A stretch of DNA of 64,000 nucleotides from JAJFJD01 sp965228695 (GTDB taxonomy: Bacteria > Pseudomonadota > Alphaproteobacteria > UBA8366). This document shows, in pieces, positions 8,148 to 16,538 of the stretch (position 1 is its first letter; every line of letters begins with the position of its first letter). The stretch spans positions 620,001 through 684,000 of the forward strand of contig CBDDIB010000002.1 of NCBI GenBank assembly GCA_965228695.1, given 5' to 3'. Under the pieces are notes generated by a model. The model saw only the letters and a program-made list of their open reading frames with translations, was not told the origin of the DNA and did no database searches. The position numbers and the translations under genes are program-made.

Positions 8148-8351
8148 TCAGAACAAACACAACACCGCGTAGCAAACGCCGAAGACCCTGTCCGCCAGCA
8201 AGTAGAGAATCACGTCGAGTACGAAGCCGAGTGCCAAGACCGGCAACGCCACGTATAATCCGAGATACGCCCAGGCCCATCGCGTAAGACGGGGGCCCGG
8301 CAGGTCGACGCCCCGGACGGCGGCTTCCCTTTTGCGGCGGAGGTAAGACAT
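8148..8351 (-). CDS. Small membrane protein, unknown
   Basis: The 67-residue open frame has a basic N-terminus (RRKREAAVRG) followed by two hydrophobic segments at about 25-48 and 50-65, the look of a small inner-membrane protein. It starts only three bases from the proposed TTG start of the divergent gene at 8355. A purine-rich AAAGG touches the ATG with no spacing, which is a poor ribosome binding site. It could be real, with a start slightly different from this, or a chance frame. No homologue is recognised. Confidence 0.4.
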   Translation of the reverse strand: MSYLRRKREAAVRGVDLPGPRLTRWAWAYLGLYVALPVLALGFVLDVILYLLADRVFGVCYAVLCLF

Positions 8352-8354
8352 CCT

Positions 8355-9341
8355 TTGACCAGTCTACCAGCCCACGGCGCGGATCGTCACCGGTCCGCGC
8401 AAACCATCGAGATCACCTGGGATGCTTGCAGAAAAGACGATTGGAACGACCTGATCGACGCCGCCCCCGTGGCCGCGTTCGAACAGACATGGATGTATGG
8501 TGACGGATACGCCGCCGCGTCGCCCGCTGCCACCGTGCGGCGCGCCGTCATAACGGCGGATGGCGGGCCCGTCGCCTTGGCGCAGGTCTTCACCCGCCGG
8601 GTCGGGCCGATCCTGTCGATGGCCCAACTGTTGCGCGGCCCCGTCCTGCTGCACCGTGACGCGGTCGAACGGGATCTCGCGACATCGATTTCGCTGCTGC
8701 GCACAGCGCTCAAACAGAAAAGCCGCACGCTGTTCTTCTGGACGCCGGATACGGCCGACCCAAACGCCGTTACCGCCGTCAGCCGCGCGGTCCGCATGCG
8801 CCGGGTGATGACCGGCCATAGTTCGGCGCGCGTCGATCTTACCCAACCGACCGACGATTTGCGGCGGGCGCTCCATGTCAAATGGCGGAACGCGCTGACC
8901 CAGGCGGAAGCCGGACCGCTGCGCATCGAGCCGAAAGGCGGGCGCCGGGCTGCCGCCTGGCTTCTCGAGCGGTATGGCTCGTTACGGCGCACCCGCCGGT
9001 TCGGCGGGCCCAGCGCCGAAATGCTGCGCGCCGTAATCGACGGAATTCCGAAACACGAAACCGTTTTGCTGCGCACGGTCGCGGAGGGGGACGCCGTCGG
9101 GGGCGCGCTTTTCCTGCAGCATGGCCGGCAGGCGTCCTACGTGATCGGATGGACCGACCCGGCGGCGCGCGCCCTGAATGCCGGCACGCTGTTATTGTGG
9201 AAGGGCATATTGACGCTGAAGGAACGCGGTATCGAATCGCTCGACCTCGGCGGTATCGACACGCGCAACGCCGCCGGAATCGCACGGTTCAAGCTCGGCG
9301 CCGGCGGCGACCCGTACACGCTGCCCGGCACCTTCCTTTAA
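8355..9341 (+). CDS. FemAB/GNAT-fold acyltransferase-like protein
   Basis: The 328-residue protein resembles the FemAB-like, double-GNAT proteins found in envelope and polysaccharide gene sets. The first half has the FEQTWMYGDGYA segment near residue 43 and the second half has the typical C-terminal pattern GTLLLWKGI...LDLGGIDT...IARFKLGAGG (about 280-320). Members transfer acyl or aminoacyl groups, or take part in exopolysaccharide or lipid modification. No ATG lies near the 5' end of the homologous region, so I take TTG 8355; a shorter version from an internal start cannot be excluded. There is no signal peptide. It stands alone between a small divergent frame and the SYLF gene. Confidence 0.7.
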   Translation: MTSLPAHGADRHRSAQTIEITWDACRKDDWNDLIDAAPVAAFEQTWMYGDGYAAASPAATVRRAVITADGGPVALAQVFTRRVGPILSMAQLLRGPVLLHRDAVERDLATSISLLRTALKQKSRTLFFWTPDTADPNAVTAVSRAVRMRRVMTGHSSARVDLTQPTDDLRRALHVKWRNALTQAEAGPLRIEPKGGRRAAAWLLERYGSLRRTRRFGGPSAEMLRAVIDGIPKHETVLLRTVAEGDAVGGALFLQHGRQASYVIGWTDPAARALNAGTLLLWKGILTLKERGIESLDLGGIDTRNAAGIARFKLGAGGDPYTLPGTFL

Positions 9342-9459
9342 GTCCATCGCCCCATCGTGATGCATGGTCCCTTGAATGGCGGCATCGCGACCGATATGTA
9401 GGGAATGGTATGACGCGTTAACCCGTAGCACGATGTTCATCAGAACCGGAGCCGCCCCC

Positions 9460-10170
9460 ATGATCCGTAACAAGATCCGCCCCACGACCCGAATGACCGC
9501 CAGTTTCTGCGCCTTGGTCGCGTTCGTCGCCGTATCCGCGGCTACGCCGGCGAACGCCGGACCCGATCAGGAGTCGATTGTCGAACAAGCACGCCATTCG
9601 GTGCAGCGCGTAGCACGGCACACCGATATCGGACCGACGATGCGCAGCCTTTTGAAAAAGGCCAAGGCCGTCGTCATATTCCCGGCAATTCTGAAAGGCG
9701 CATTTTTCGTCGGCGCCGAGGGCGGCAGCGGTGTTCTGCTGGCGAAAGGGAAGAACGGCCAGTGGAGCTATCCCGCCTTCTATACGATGGGGGGCGCCAG
9801 CTTCGGCCTGCAAATCGGCGGCCAGTCGTCGGAAGTCGTGTTGCTCATCATGACCAGCAAGGGCATCAATTCGGTCATCGACAACAAGGTCAAGCTGGGC
9901 GGGGACGTGAGCGTCGCGGTCGGCCCGATCGGCCTGGGCGCCGAAGCGTCGACGACCACGAACCTGCGGGCGGACATCTACAGTTTCTCGCAGAACGCCG
10001 GCGCCTATATCGGCGCCAGTGTCGAGGGGTCCGTGATCCAAGGCCGCCAAAGCTGGAACGAGGATTACTACAAGAGCCCGAACGCTACGCCGAAGGCGAT
10101 TGTGCTCGAAGGCAAATACATCAACGTCCACGCGGAACCGCTGCGCAAGGCACTGGCCGAGATCAAGTAA
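9460..10170 (+). CDS. SYLF/Ysc84-domain lipid-binding protein, exported
   Basis: Start ATG 9460 is preceded by GGAG at 9448-9451 with eight bases of spacing, and gives 236 residues with a clear signal peptide ending ANA at 31-33. The mature protein is one SYLF (DUF500/Ysc84) domain: KAKAVVIFPAILKGAFFVGAEGGSGVL near residues 67-93 and the SSEVVLLIMTSKG motif near 123-135. SYLF domains bind phosphoinositides and other lipids in eukaryotes; bacterial members are exported proteins of unclear role, probably in the outer envelope. It precedes an unrelated DUF429-type gene by 33 bp. Confidence 0.85.
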   Translation: MIRNKIRPTTRMTASFCALVAFVAVSAATPANAGPDQESIVEQARHSVQRVARHTDIGPTMRSLLKKAKAVVIFPAILKGAFFVGAEGGSGVLLAKGKNGQWSYPAFYTMGGASFGLQIGGQSSEVVLLIMTSKGINSVIDNKVKLGGDVSVAVGPIGLGAEASTTTNLRADIYSFSQNAGAYIGASVEGSVIQGRQSWNEDYYKSPNATPKAIVLEGKYINVHAEPLRKALAEIK

Positions 10171-10203
10171 TCCCAGCGACCGCGGGGTAGCCGGCGGGCA
10201 GCA

Positions 10204-11094
10204 ATGGCGCTTTTCGATGCTTACGTCATGGTCGACTGGAGCGGGGCGTCCACGCCCCGCCGCGGCAAGGACAGCATCTGGTATTCGATCCTGCTGCGCG
10301 ACGGCGGCAAGACCCGGCACACCGCGTTGGAAAATCCGTCGACCCGGCACCAGGCGACCGAGGAGCTTTGTGACCGATTGGCCGCCCTGATCGCCGACGG
10401 CCGCCGCGTCCTCGCCGGGTTCGATTTTCCCTTCGGCTATCCTTGCGGAACGGCGGAACGGCTCGGCATCACGGGTTTGCGCTGGCGGCATCTGTGGCAG
10501 ATGCTCGACGACGGCCTGACCGACGCCCCCGATAACAAAAACAATCGATTCGACGTGGCAGAATCGCTGAACCGGCGGATCAGCGGCGGCGCCTTTCCCT
10601 TCTGGGGAAACGTCCGGGAAGAGACCCGGCCCTACCTGGTGCGGCGCCACCGGCGGCCCCACGAGGCGGCCGACCCGGCGGAACGGCGGATCTGCGATCT
10701 GCGGCTTCCCTCGACACAACCGGTCTGGAAACTCGCGGGCGCGGGATCGGTCGGCAGCCAGGCGCTGACCGGCATTCCCCGGGCTTGGCAAATACGCCGC
10801 GACCCGCGCCTGGCGACGGTGACGCATATCTGGCCGTTCGAAACCGGCCTGCGGTTCGATCCCCGGCCCCGGCTGCAATTGGCGGAGATCTATCCGTCGC
10901 AAATTCCCGCTCCGGCGCTGGCGGATCTGCCGAAGGACGCGGCACAGGTCACAGCGATTACCGCGCATTTGGCCCGACTCGATGCGGAAGACCGAATGGA
11001 AACCACCCTTGCCGGGGATCCGAACCTGACCGCCGCGGAACGGGATTGCGTTGAAACAGAAGAGGCCTGGATTCTCGGTGCACTAGGCTCTTGA
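10204..11094 (+). CDS. DUF429-like (RNase H-fold) protein of unknown function
   Basis: The 296-residue protein begins with a beta-strand ending VDWSGA (Asp11), followed by a second strand, FDFPFGYP at 73-80, and an acidic C-terminal helix VETEEAWILGAL at about 283-294. This arrangement of acidic residues matches the DUF429 family, predicted RNase H-like nucleases. Some alphaproteobacterial relatives carry unsupported cofactor-synthesis names. It is rich in Arg and Trp. No signal peptide is present. The next gene on the strand, a four-helix-bundle protein, starts 31 bp later, so they may form a unit. The nuclease assignment is inference from the fold pattern only. Confidence 0.55.
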   Translation: MALFDAYVMVDWSGASTPRRGKDSIWYSILLRDGGKTRHTALENPSTRHQATEELCDRLAALIADGRRVLAGFDFPFGYPCGTAERLGITGLRWRHLWQMLDDGLTDAPDNKNNRFDVAESLNRRISGGAFPFWGNVREETRPYLVRRHRRPHEAADPAERRICDLRLPSTQPVWKLAGAGSVGSQALTGIPRAWQIRRDPRLATVTHIWPFETGLRFDPRPRLQLAEIYPSQIPAPALADLPKDAAQVTAITAHLARLDAEDRMETTLAGDPNLTAAERDCVETEEAWILGALGS

Positions 11095-11125
11095 CAGGCA
11101 ATTGCATTCGACCGAATACACCGCG

Positions 11126-11473
11126 ATGAAAGACTTCCGCGAGTTAGATGTTCTCCACGCGGCGCATGACCTGGTCGTGGAGATTCACGATATCAGCCAG
11201 TCCTTTTCCGACGACGACAATTTCGCCTTGGGCCGGTCGATCGCGCGCACCGCGTTGGCGATTCCCCGCAGCATCGTGCATGGATGCGGCCGGGGCGGCG
11301 ACCCGGAACTGGCGCAGGGTATCGAAACCGCCGCCGGCTATACCAGCGAATTGGAATATCTGGTCCTGCTGGCCGGAGAAATCGGGCTGATCGACGAGGA
11401 GACGTTGGAAGAACTCGCGGCATCGCTCGGCGATTTCAAGAAACGCCTGACCGAAGAACTGGCGGAACTCTGA
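11126..11473 (+). CDS. Four-helix bundle protein (S23/IVP family)
   Basis: The 115-residue, fully helical product matches the four-helix-bundle family named after proteins encoded in 23S rRNA intervening sequences: FRELDVLHAAHDLVVEIH at the start, then ARTALAIPRSIVHGCGRG and SELEYLVLLAGEIGL. Family members form pentamers of helical hairpins; their cellular role is unknown. Here it is a free-standing chromosomal gene and not inside an rRNA gene. I use ATG 11126; an upstream in-frame TTG at 11102 is less likely. The Pro/Ser substitutions around residue 55 fit the family. Confidence 0.8.
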   Translation: MKDFRELDVLHAAHDLVVEIHDISQSFSDDDNFALGRSIARTALAIPRSIVHGCGRGGDPELAQGIETAAGYTSELEYLVLLAGEIGLIDEETLEELAASLGDFKKRLTEELAEL

Positions 11474-11493
11474 CGCGGCAGCGGAGCGCCCGG

Positions 11494-12090
11494 TCAGTCT
11501 CGGGCGCCGGCGCGGCGCAGCATCGTCTCGATCCGGCGGTCGCGGCTTTCCCGCGCCCATCCCAGCGCACTGCGGCCCGTGTAGTCCAGCACGGTCAAAT
11601 CGGGCCGATAGCGCAACAGCAACTGTACGACCGAGATATGCCGTCCCTTCACCGCCAGCATAAGCGGTGTGAGACCTTCGCGGGTTTGGATATCGATATC
11701 GGCCTTTCTTTCGAGCAGCCGCTCGACCACCGCGAAATGGCCGAGTTCGGCGCCGCGGGACAGCGCGGACTGGCCATTGGCGTCCTGACGATCGATACGC
11801 GCACCCTTTGCCAAGGCCAGTTCGACGACATCGACATGCCCGCCCGCGGCCCCGGCGATCAGAACCGTTTCACCGTCGCTGGACGCCGATTGGATGTTGT
11901 AGCCCTTCTTCAGCAGGTATTCGATGCCGCCCGCGTCGCCGGCCCGCGCCAGATCGAAAATCGGATTTGGACCGGTAAGCTGCGCCGCCGAAATACCGGG
12001 AATCGCGAGCAGAAGGGCGGACGCCAGGACCGTCAACCACCGTCGGCGGCCGGGTCGGCCACGATCCCATGCCGTTCCGTTCCGTTTCAT
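11494..12090 (-). CDS. Exported ankyrin-repeat protein
   Basis: The 198-residue protein has a basic start and a hydrophobic signal segment (about 18-36, ending ISAAQ), so it is probably periplasmic. Residues 40-198 hold about five ankyrin repeats of 33 residues, recognisable from segments such as DGETVLIAGAAGGHVDVVELAL, NGQSALSRGAELGHFAVVERLL and GLTPLMLAVKGRHISVVQLLL. Ankyrin repeats bind proteins; the partner is unknown. The last repeat is partial and ends in an Arg-rich tail. It is convergent with the four-helix-bundle gene and divergent from the DUF4149 gene. Confidence 0.85.
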   Translation of the reverse strand: MKRNGTAWDRGRPGRRRWLTVLASALLLAIPGISAAQLTGPNPIFDLARAGDAGGIEYLLKKGYNIQSASSDGETVLIAGAAGGHVDVVELALAKGARIDRQDANGQSALSRGAELGHFAVVERLLERKADIDIQTREGLTPLMLAVKGRHISVVQLLLRYRPDLTVLDYTGRSALGWARESRDRRIETMLRRAGARD

Positions 12091-12193
12091 TCACCGTCAC
12101 TCCTCGTTCGCGCCGGGCCCGTTCGAATCAGGACAGATCTGGCGGCTGACTGTCAAGACTTGGCCTCAGCGATCACTGCGGTAAACTGCCGCC

Positions 12194-12610
12194 ATGCCTG
12201 ATTGGTTGACGCTCCATATCGTCGCCCTCATCCTGGTCGCCGCCCTGTTCGGCGGCATGCTGATGTTCGCGGCGCTTTTCACGCCCCTGATCCATCAAAA
12301 ACTGGCGCCGGACACCGCCGCCGGCTTCACGCGCGAGGTCTTTCCCGTCTATTACCGGGTGATGGGCATTCTGGCCTTGGTCGCGGCGCTGCCCTTGGTC
12401 CCGGCGCACGCGTATTGGACCGAAATCTCCCTGCTGGTGACCGCCGCGGTCGGCTTCGTTTTCGCCAACCTTGTGTTGCGGCCACAGGTCAACGCGGCGC
12501 GTGACGAAAACAAGGACGGCAAGTTCAAGCTGTTGCATAAGGTTAGCGTGTTGCTGAACCTGGTACAGTTCGTTCTGGTGACCGTCGTCCTGATCCGTCT
12601 GGCGCAATAA
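12194..12610 (+). CDS. DUF4149-type inner-membrane protein
   Basis: The 138-residue protein has four hydrophobic segments at about 6-30, 50-70, 78-98 and 115-135. The F..LF.P...H.L....AA.F.REVFP.YY pattern in the first loop (about 27-55) is the signature of the DUF4149/TMEM205-like family. The function of the family is unknown. The gene precedes the YcgN-type gene by 29 bp on the same strand and the two may be co-transcribed with the peptidase gene that follows. Confidence 0.75.
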   Translation: MPDWLTLHIVALILVAALFGGMLMFAALFTPLIHQKLAPDTAAGFTREVFPVYYRVMGILALVAALPLVPAHAYWTEISLLVTAAVGFVFANLVLRPQVNAARDENKDGKFKLLHKVSVLLNLVQFVLVTVVLIRLAQ

Positions 12611-12639
12611 ACGATGCCGGTCGAGAGGCAAACGACACC

Positions 12640-13119
12640 GTGACGGACGCCCCCTTTTGGAAGCGCAAAACCCCCGACGCCATGACGCAGGCGGAATGGG
12701 AATCGCTTTGCGACGGCTGCGGCCAATGCTGCCTGCACAAGATCGAGGATCAGGACACCGGCGAGATCGCCCTGACCGACGTCGCCTGCCGTTTTTTGGA
12801 CTTGCAGGGCTGCCGCTGCACCGACTATCCCGGCCGGCAACGGAACGTCCCCGATTGCGTGAAACTGATGCCCGAGACCGTGCTGAGCCTGCGCTGGCTG
12901 CCGGAAACCTGCGCCTATCGATTGGTCGCCTTGGGCCAGGACCTGGCGTGGTGGCACCCGCTCGTATCGGGCGATCCGGAGACGGTCCACACGGCAGGGA
13001 TTTCCGTTCGCGGCAAGGCGATTTCCGAAGACCGGATCCTCGACCTGGAAGACCATATCCAGGACTGGCTCGATTTGGGCGCCGCACCCTTCGCCGGCAA
13101 GCCGAAGAAGGAAGGCTGA
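12640..13119 (+). CDS. YcgN-family cysteine cluster protein
   Basis: The 159-residue product contains the cysteine pattern of the YcgN/UPF0260 family: Cys24, Cys27, Cys30 and Cys31 in LCDGCGQCCLHK, then Cys50, Cys58, Cys60 and Cys73. The arrangement resembles zinc- or Fe-S-binding CxxCxxCC proteins (UPF0153-like). No ATG is available before the conserved region, so GTG 12640 is the start, with GAGAGG about 11 bases upstream. The role is unknown; metal binding is inferred. It lies seven bases before the YgjP-type gene and probably shares its transcript. Confidence 0.85.
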   Translation: MTDAPFWKRKTPDAMTQAEWESLCDGCGQCCLHKIEDQDTGEIALTDVACRFLDLQGCRCTDYPGRQRNVPDCVKLMPETVLSLRWLPETCAYRLVALGQDLAWWHPLVSGDPETVHTAGISVRGKAISEDRILDLEDHIQDWLDLGAAPFAGKPKKEG

Positions 13120-13126
13120 GCGGGCG

Positions 13127-13828
13127 ATGGCGGGCAAAGGGGAAATCAGCGTCACCTTGGGCGGCCGAGACCTGACCGTGCCGGTCAAGCGGGACCGCCG
13201 CGCCCGCCGGATCACGATCCACGTGGACGCCGCGATCGGCGGTGCGCGCGTGGTCATGCCGGTGTATGTCGCCATGGCCGACGCCGAAGCGGCGATCCTG
13301 GAACACGAACGCTGGGTGCTCGACCGGCTCGATGCATTACCGCCGCGCGTACCCTTCGCCGACGGCGCCGTCATCCCGTTCCGGGGGCAGGACCACCGGA
13401 TTCACCATGTGGCCGGGCGCCGGGGCGTCGTCACCCGCGACGAGGGGATCATCCTGGCCCCGGGGGATACGGAACATCTTTCCCGCCGCGTCACCGACTG
13501 GCTGAAACGCGAAGCGCGGCGGTCCATCTCGCCGATGGCCTTGGAGAAGGCGGCGATGGTCGACCGGCGCGTGCGTCAGGTCAGCATCCGCGACCAGCGG
13601 AGCCGGTGGGGCAGTTGCGCCGCGAGCGGCCGCCTGTCCTTCAGCTGGCGGCTCATCCTCGCGCCGGACGCGGTGCTGGACTACGTGGTGGCGCACGAGG
13701 TGGCGCATCTGGTCGAGATGAACCATTCATCGGATTTCTGGCGTGTGGTGGACCGCCTGACGCCGCATGCCCGGTCGAGCAAGCGCTGGCTCAACGCGAA
13801 CGGCCAGAGTCTGCACCGCTACGGCTGA
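13127..13828 (+). CDS. YgjP/SprT-like M48-type metallopeptidase
   Basis: The 233-residue protein has the zinc motif HEVAH at 190-194 with a downstream NH at 199-200, and the family motif RWGSC at 160-164. These define the YgjP/DUF45 family of predicted metal-dependent hydrolases. The N-terminal 120 residues form the usual beta-rich domain that contains KRDRRARRITIHV. There is no signal peptide, so it is cytoplasmic. Its substrate is not known; related SprT proteins act on DNA-protein crosslinks. It ends 18 bp from the convergent penicillin-binding-protein gene without a visible terminator. Confidence 0.88.
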   Translation: MAGKGEISVTLGGRDLTVPVKRDRRARRITIHVDAAIGGARVVMPVYVAMADAEAAILEHERWVLDRLDALPPRVPFADGAVIPFRGQDHRIHHVAGRRGVVTRDEGIILAPGDTEHLSRRVTDWLKREARRSISPMALEKAAMVDRRVRQVSIRDQRSRWGSCAASGRLSFSWRLILAPDAVLDYVVAHEVAHLVEMNHSSDFWRVVDRLTPHARSSKRWLNANGQSLHRYG

Positions 13829-13846
13829 TCTAGAGAGATAAAAGGG

Positions 13847-15757
13847 CTATGGCTGCCGGCGGGAGATGTCGCTGGCGATGCCGGGCAGGGGCCGTACCGG
13901 CGCGCCCTTCAGCACCTTGATCATGAATCCGCGCCAGATCGAGGCCGCCAGCGAACCGCCGCTGACCTTGCGCATCGGCGAGAAGTCGTCATTGCCGAGC
14001 CAGACCCCGGCGGCCAGTTGCGGCGTATAGCCGACGAACCATGCATCGCGGTTGCCCTGGCTTGTGCCGGTCTTCCCCGCCGCCGGCCGGTCGAGCCTTG
14101 CGCCCTTGCCGGTGCCCCACCCGACCACCGCGGTAAACAGATCGTTGAGGCCCTGTACGTAGCGCGGCTGCACGATTCGCCCGGGGCCGCCCCCCGCGCG
14201 GCTGTAGAGAGTTTTGCCGTCGCCGCCCTGAATCGACTCGATCCCGAAAGGCCAGACGCCGAATCCGCCATTTGCGATCACGGCGTAGGCTCCGGTCAGT
14301 TCCAGCAAGGTGACCTCATGAGCGCCGAGCGCCAAGGACGGGTCCGCGCGCAAGGGAGCGGTGATGCCGAGCCGGCGGGCGGTTCGGATCACATTCTTGC
14401 GCCCGGCGCGTTCCGCCAGCGCCACCGCAACCGCGTTGGACGAGCGCGCCGCCCCTTCGCGGAAAGTGACATCGCCGCGATGCGTGCGGCCAGCGTTGCG
14501 TGGGGTCCAACCTTGCACGGTGATCGGCCGGTCGGAGACCGTGTCGCCCGGCCGCATGCCCGATTCGAGCGCCGCCAGATAAACGAACAATTTGAACGCC
14601 GACCCGGGCTGGCGCAACGCGCGGGTGGCGCGGTTGTACTGACTCTTGCCGTAATCCCGGCCGCCGACCATCGCACGCACGGCGCCGTCCGGCGACAGCG
14701 CGACGAAGGCCGCCTGGCCGACCTTGCGCGTCGGATTGGCCTTCAGGACACGCTGCACCTCGGTCTGGGCCGCGCTCTGCAGCCGGGCGTCCAGCGTCGT
14801 GCGGATCACAAGGTCGCCGCCGTAATAGCCGATATAGTCGTCCACCCGATCCAGGATCCAATCGGTGAAATACCGGGCGCCGGTATAGAATTCCTGACGC
14901 GGCCGCAGTTGCACCGTATCGCGGCGGCTGCGCAACAGCGTGACGTCGTTGATCCATCCGGACCGCGCCATATTGGCGAGCACGAGATTCGCCCGCGCCG
15001 CCGCCCGTTTCGGGGCCACGACCGGATTGTCGCGCGACGGCGCCTTGACCAACCCGGCCAGCACCGCGGCCTCGAACAGCGTGACCTTCTTGACCGACCG
15101 GCCGAAATACCGGCGCGCCGCCGCATCGATGCCATACGCGCCCGCGCCGAAATAGACCCGGTTGAGATAGATCGAGAGGATTTGGTCCTTGGTGAAATGG
15201 TGTTCCAGCCAGATGGCCAGCAGGGTTTCCTGAATCTTTCGCCGGATCGTCCGTTCCCGTTTGAGGAAGAGGTTCTTGGCCAGCTGCTGGGTTATCGTGC
15301 TGCCACCCTGGCGGATACCGCCGGCGGCCACATTGCGCACCGCCGCGCGCAGGATGCCGAACAGGTCGATGCCGGGATGCCGGTAGAACCGGTGGTCTTC
15401 GATCGCGAGGAAGGCGCGCGGCACATAGGGCGGCAACTCCGCAACCGTGACGGGCCGACCGTGCACCTGCCCGTACCGCGCGAGGATCGCTCCGTCGGCG
15501 GATTGCACCGTGACCACGGGCTTGCGGAGCGTCGCTTTCTCCAGGTCGGCGATGTCCGGCAGGTCCCGCGCATACCAGGCGACCACGGCGGCGACGCCGA
15601 TCAACAGCCAGACCGAGGCGGTCAGCGAAAACCAAATGAAGCGGGATAAGAAGGATCGTCGGGGCTCGTCATACCGGTCACGGCCGCGTGGCGCGGACCG
15701 TTTCGCGCGTTTGGCGGGCGGGCGTCGAGCTGGTTTACGGCCGCGCTGCTTGCTCAT
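13847..15757 (-). CDS. Bifunctional penicillin-binding protein, class A (PBP1-like)
   Basis: The 636-residue enzyme has a basic cytoplasmic tail, a membrane anchor at about 41-62, a GT51 transglycosylase domain and a transpeptidase domain. The glycosyltransferase motifs are EDHRFYRHPG (Glu120), GGSTITQQLAKN at 151-162 and KIQETLLA (Glu177). The transpeptidase has the active-site Ser386 in PGSAFK, the SSN triad at 439-441 and KTGTS at 562-566. All catalytic residues are present. It polymerises and crosslinks peptidoglycan in the periplasm. It is shorter than classical PBP1A (about 800 residues) because it has a small OB-like insert and a short C-terminal tail. It is divergent from irr. Confidence 0.93.
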   Translation of the reverse strand: MSKQRGRKPARRPPAKRAKRSAPRGRDRYDEPRRSFLSRFIWFSLTASVWLLIGVAAVVAWYARDLPDIADLEKATLRKPVVTVQSADGAILARYGQVHGRPVTVAELPPYVPRAFLAIEDHRFYRHPGIDLFGILRAAVRNVAAGGIRQGGSTITQQLAKNLFLKRERTIRRKIQETLLAIWLEHHFTKDQILSIYLNRVYFGAGAYGIDAAARRYFGRSVKKVTLFEAAVLAGLVKAPSRDNPVVAPKRAAARANLVLANMARSGWINDVTLLRSRRDTVQLRPRQEFYTGARYFTDWILDRVDDYIGYYGGDLVIRTTLDARLQSAAQTEVQRVLKANPTRKVGQAAFVALSPDGAVRAMVGGRDYGKSQYNRATRALRQPGSAFKLFVYLAALESGMRPGDTVSDRPITVQGWTPRNAGRTHRGDVTFREGAARSSNAVAVALAERAGRKNVIRTARRLGITAPLRADPSLALGAHEVTLLELTGAYAVIANGGFGVWPFGIESIQGGDGKTLYSRAGGGPGRIVQPRYVQGLNDLFTAVVGWGTGKGARLDRPAAGKTGTSQGNRDAWFVGYTPQLAAGVWLGNDDFSPMRKVSGGSLAASIWRGFMIKVLKGAPVRPLPGIASDISRRQP

Positions 15758-15923
15758 CGCCCCTATATAGTATCAGTTGGCGGTATTTATCCATCTTTGT
15801 TGTGTGTGACGATCTAGCGGCCGCGCCCGAAACCGGTCCCGGCTGGGCGGTGCAAATTTTAATTGTTCGAAACTACCTCTTATTTTATTGGCCTGAACAC
15901 TTTATTTTTACGAATTACGGACT

Positions 15924-16352
15924 ATGTTAGCGGTTATGAACTCGGTCAGACCCTATACCGGCGTCTTGGAGCGCTTGAAAACGGCAGGCTTGCGGCCCAC
16001 GCGGCAACGGCTTGCCTTGGCGAAGCTGCTTTTCGAGGGCGGCGACCGGCATGTCAGCGCAGAGCAACTGCATAGCGAAGCCGTGGCGGAGAATATCCGC
16101 GTCTCGCTGGCCACCGTTTATAATACGCTGCATCAGTTCACCGACGCGGACCTGCTGCGGGAGGTCGTGGTCGAACCGGGCCGGTCGTATTTCGACACCA
16201 ACACGAGCGACCATCATCACTTCTTCCACGAGGACGGCGGTGAGTTAACCGACATCCCGGCCGATGCGCTGGACGTTGCAAAACTTCCGAAAGTGCCCAG
16301 CGGCACCGCAGTGAAGAGCGTCGACGTCATCATTCGCCTTAAAAACGCGTAA
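15924..16352 (+). CDS. irr: Iron response regulator Irr (Fur family)
   Basis: The 142-residue protein is a Fur-family repressor of the Irr branch. The winged helix includes LRPTRQRLALAKLLF and the recognition segment SLATVYNTLHQF. The metal/heme-binding region has the His-rich DHHHFFHEDG. The Cys-rich ends of classical Fur are absent. It also lacks the GCPWHD heme regulatory motif of Bradyrhizobium Irr, so it belongs to the Irr proteins that sense heme through the HxH site. In alphaproteobacteria Irr controls heme synthesis and iron use when iron is low. ATG 15924 is chosen; ATG 15936 is in frame and also possible. An Irr box lies 36 bp beyond its stop, before the rubrerythrin gene. Confidence 0.9.
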   Translation: MLAVMNSVRPYTGVLERLKTAGLRPTRQRLALAKLLFEGGDRHVSAEQLHSEAVAENIRVSLATVYNTLHQFTDADLLREVVVEPGRSYFDTNTSDHHHFFHEDGGELTDIPADALDVAKLPKVPSGTAVKSVDVIIRLKNA

Positions 16353-16387
16353 TCCAACAAAAGTTCCATCAAAGCTGTATTTAGTAG

Positions 16388-16404
16388 TTTAGATTTATTC
16401 TAAT
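16388..16404 (+). promoter_or_regulatory. Irr box (ICE-type) operator
   Basis: The 17 bases TTTAGATTTATTCTAAT differ at only two positions from the rhizobial Irr-box consensus TTTAGAA-N3-TTCTAAA. The arms TTAGA and TCTAA form a perfect inverted repeat. The site ends three bases before a TTGACA -35 box of the promoter for rubrerythrin, so a bound Irr would meet RNA polymerase there. The regulator gene itself is immediately upstream. Confidence 0.75.
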
Positions 16405-16407
16405 CTA

Positions 16408-16438
16408 TTGACAGTGCCTATGCGCTGGTCCATATAAG
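16408..16438 (+). promoter_or_regulatory. Promoter of the rubrerythrin operon
   Basis: A perfect -35 box TTGACA lies at 16408-16413. The best -10 candidates overlap at 16431-16438 (CATATA, ATATAA or TATAAG), giving spacings of 17 to 19 bases. Transcription would start near 16445, leaving a leader of about 95 bases before the rubrerythrin ATG, which is preceded by AGGAGGAA. Confidence 0.65.
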
Positions 16439-16538
16439 AAAGGTGCACACGCGCGGCCGCTGACGAATGGCTTTTCGCCGGCGCGCGGCGCGGCGCAACT
16501 CAGATTTTTCGTCAGGGAATGGGTATTAGGAGGAAGAA

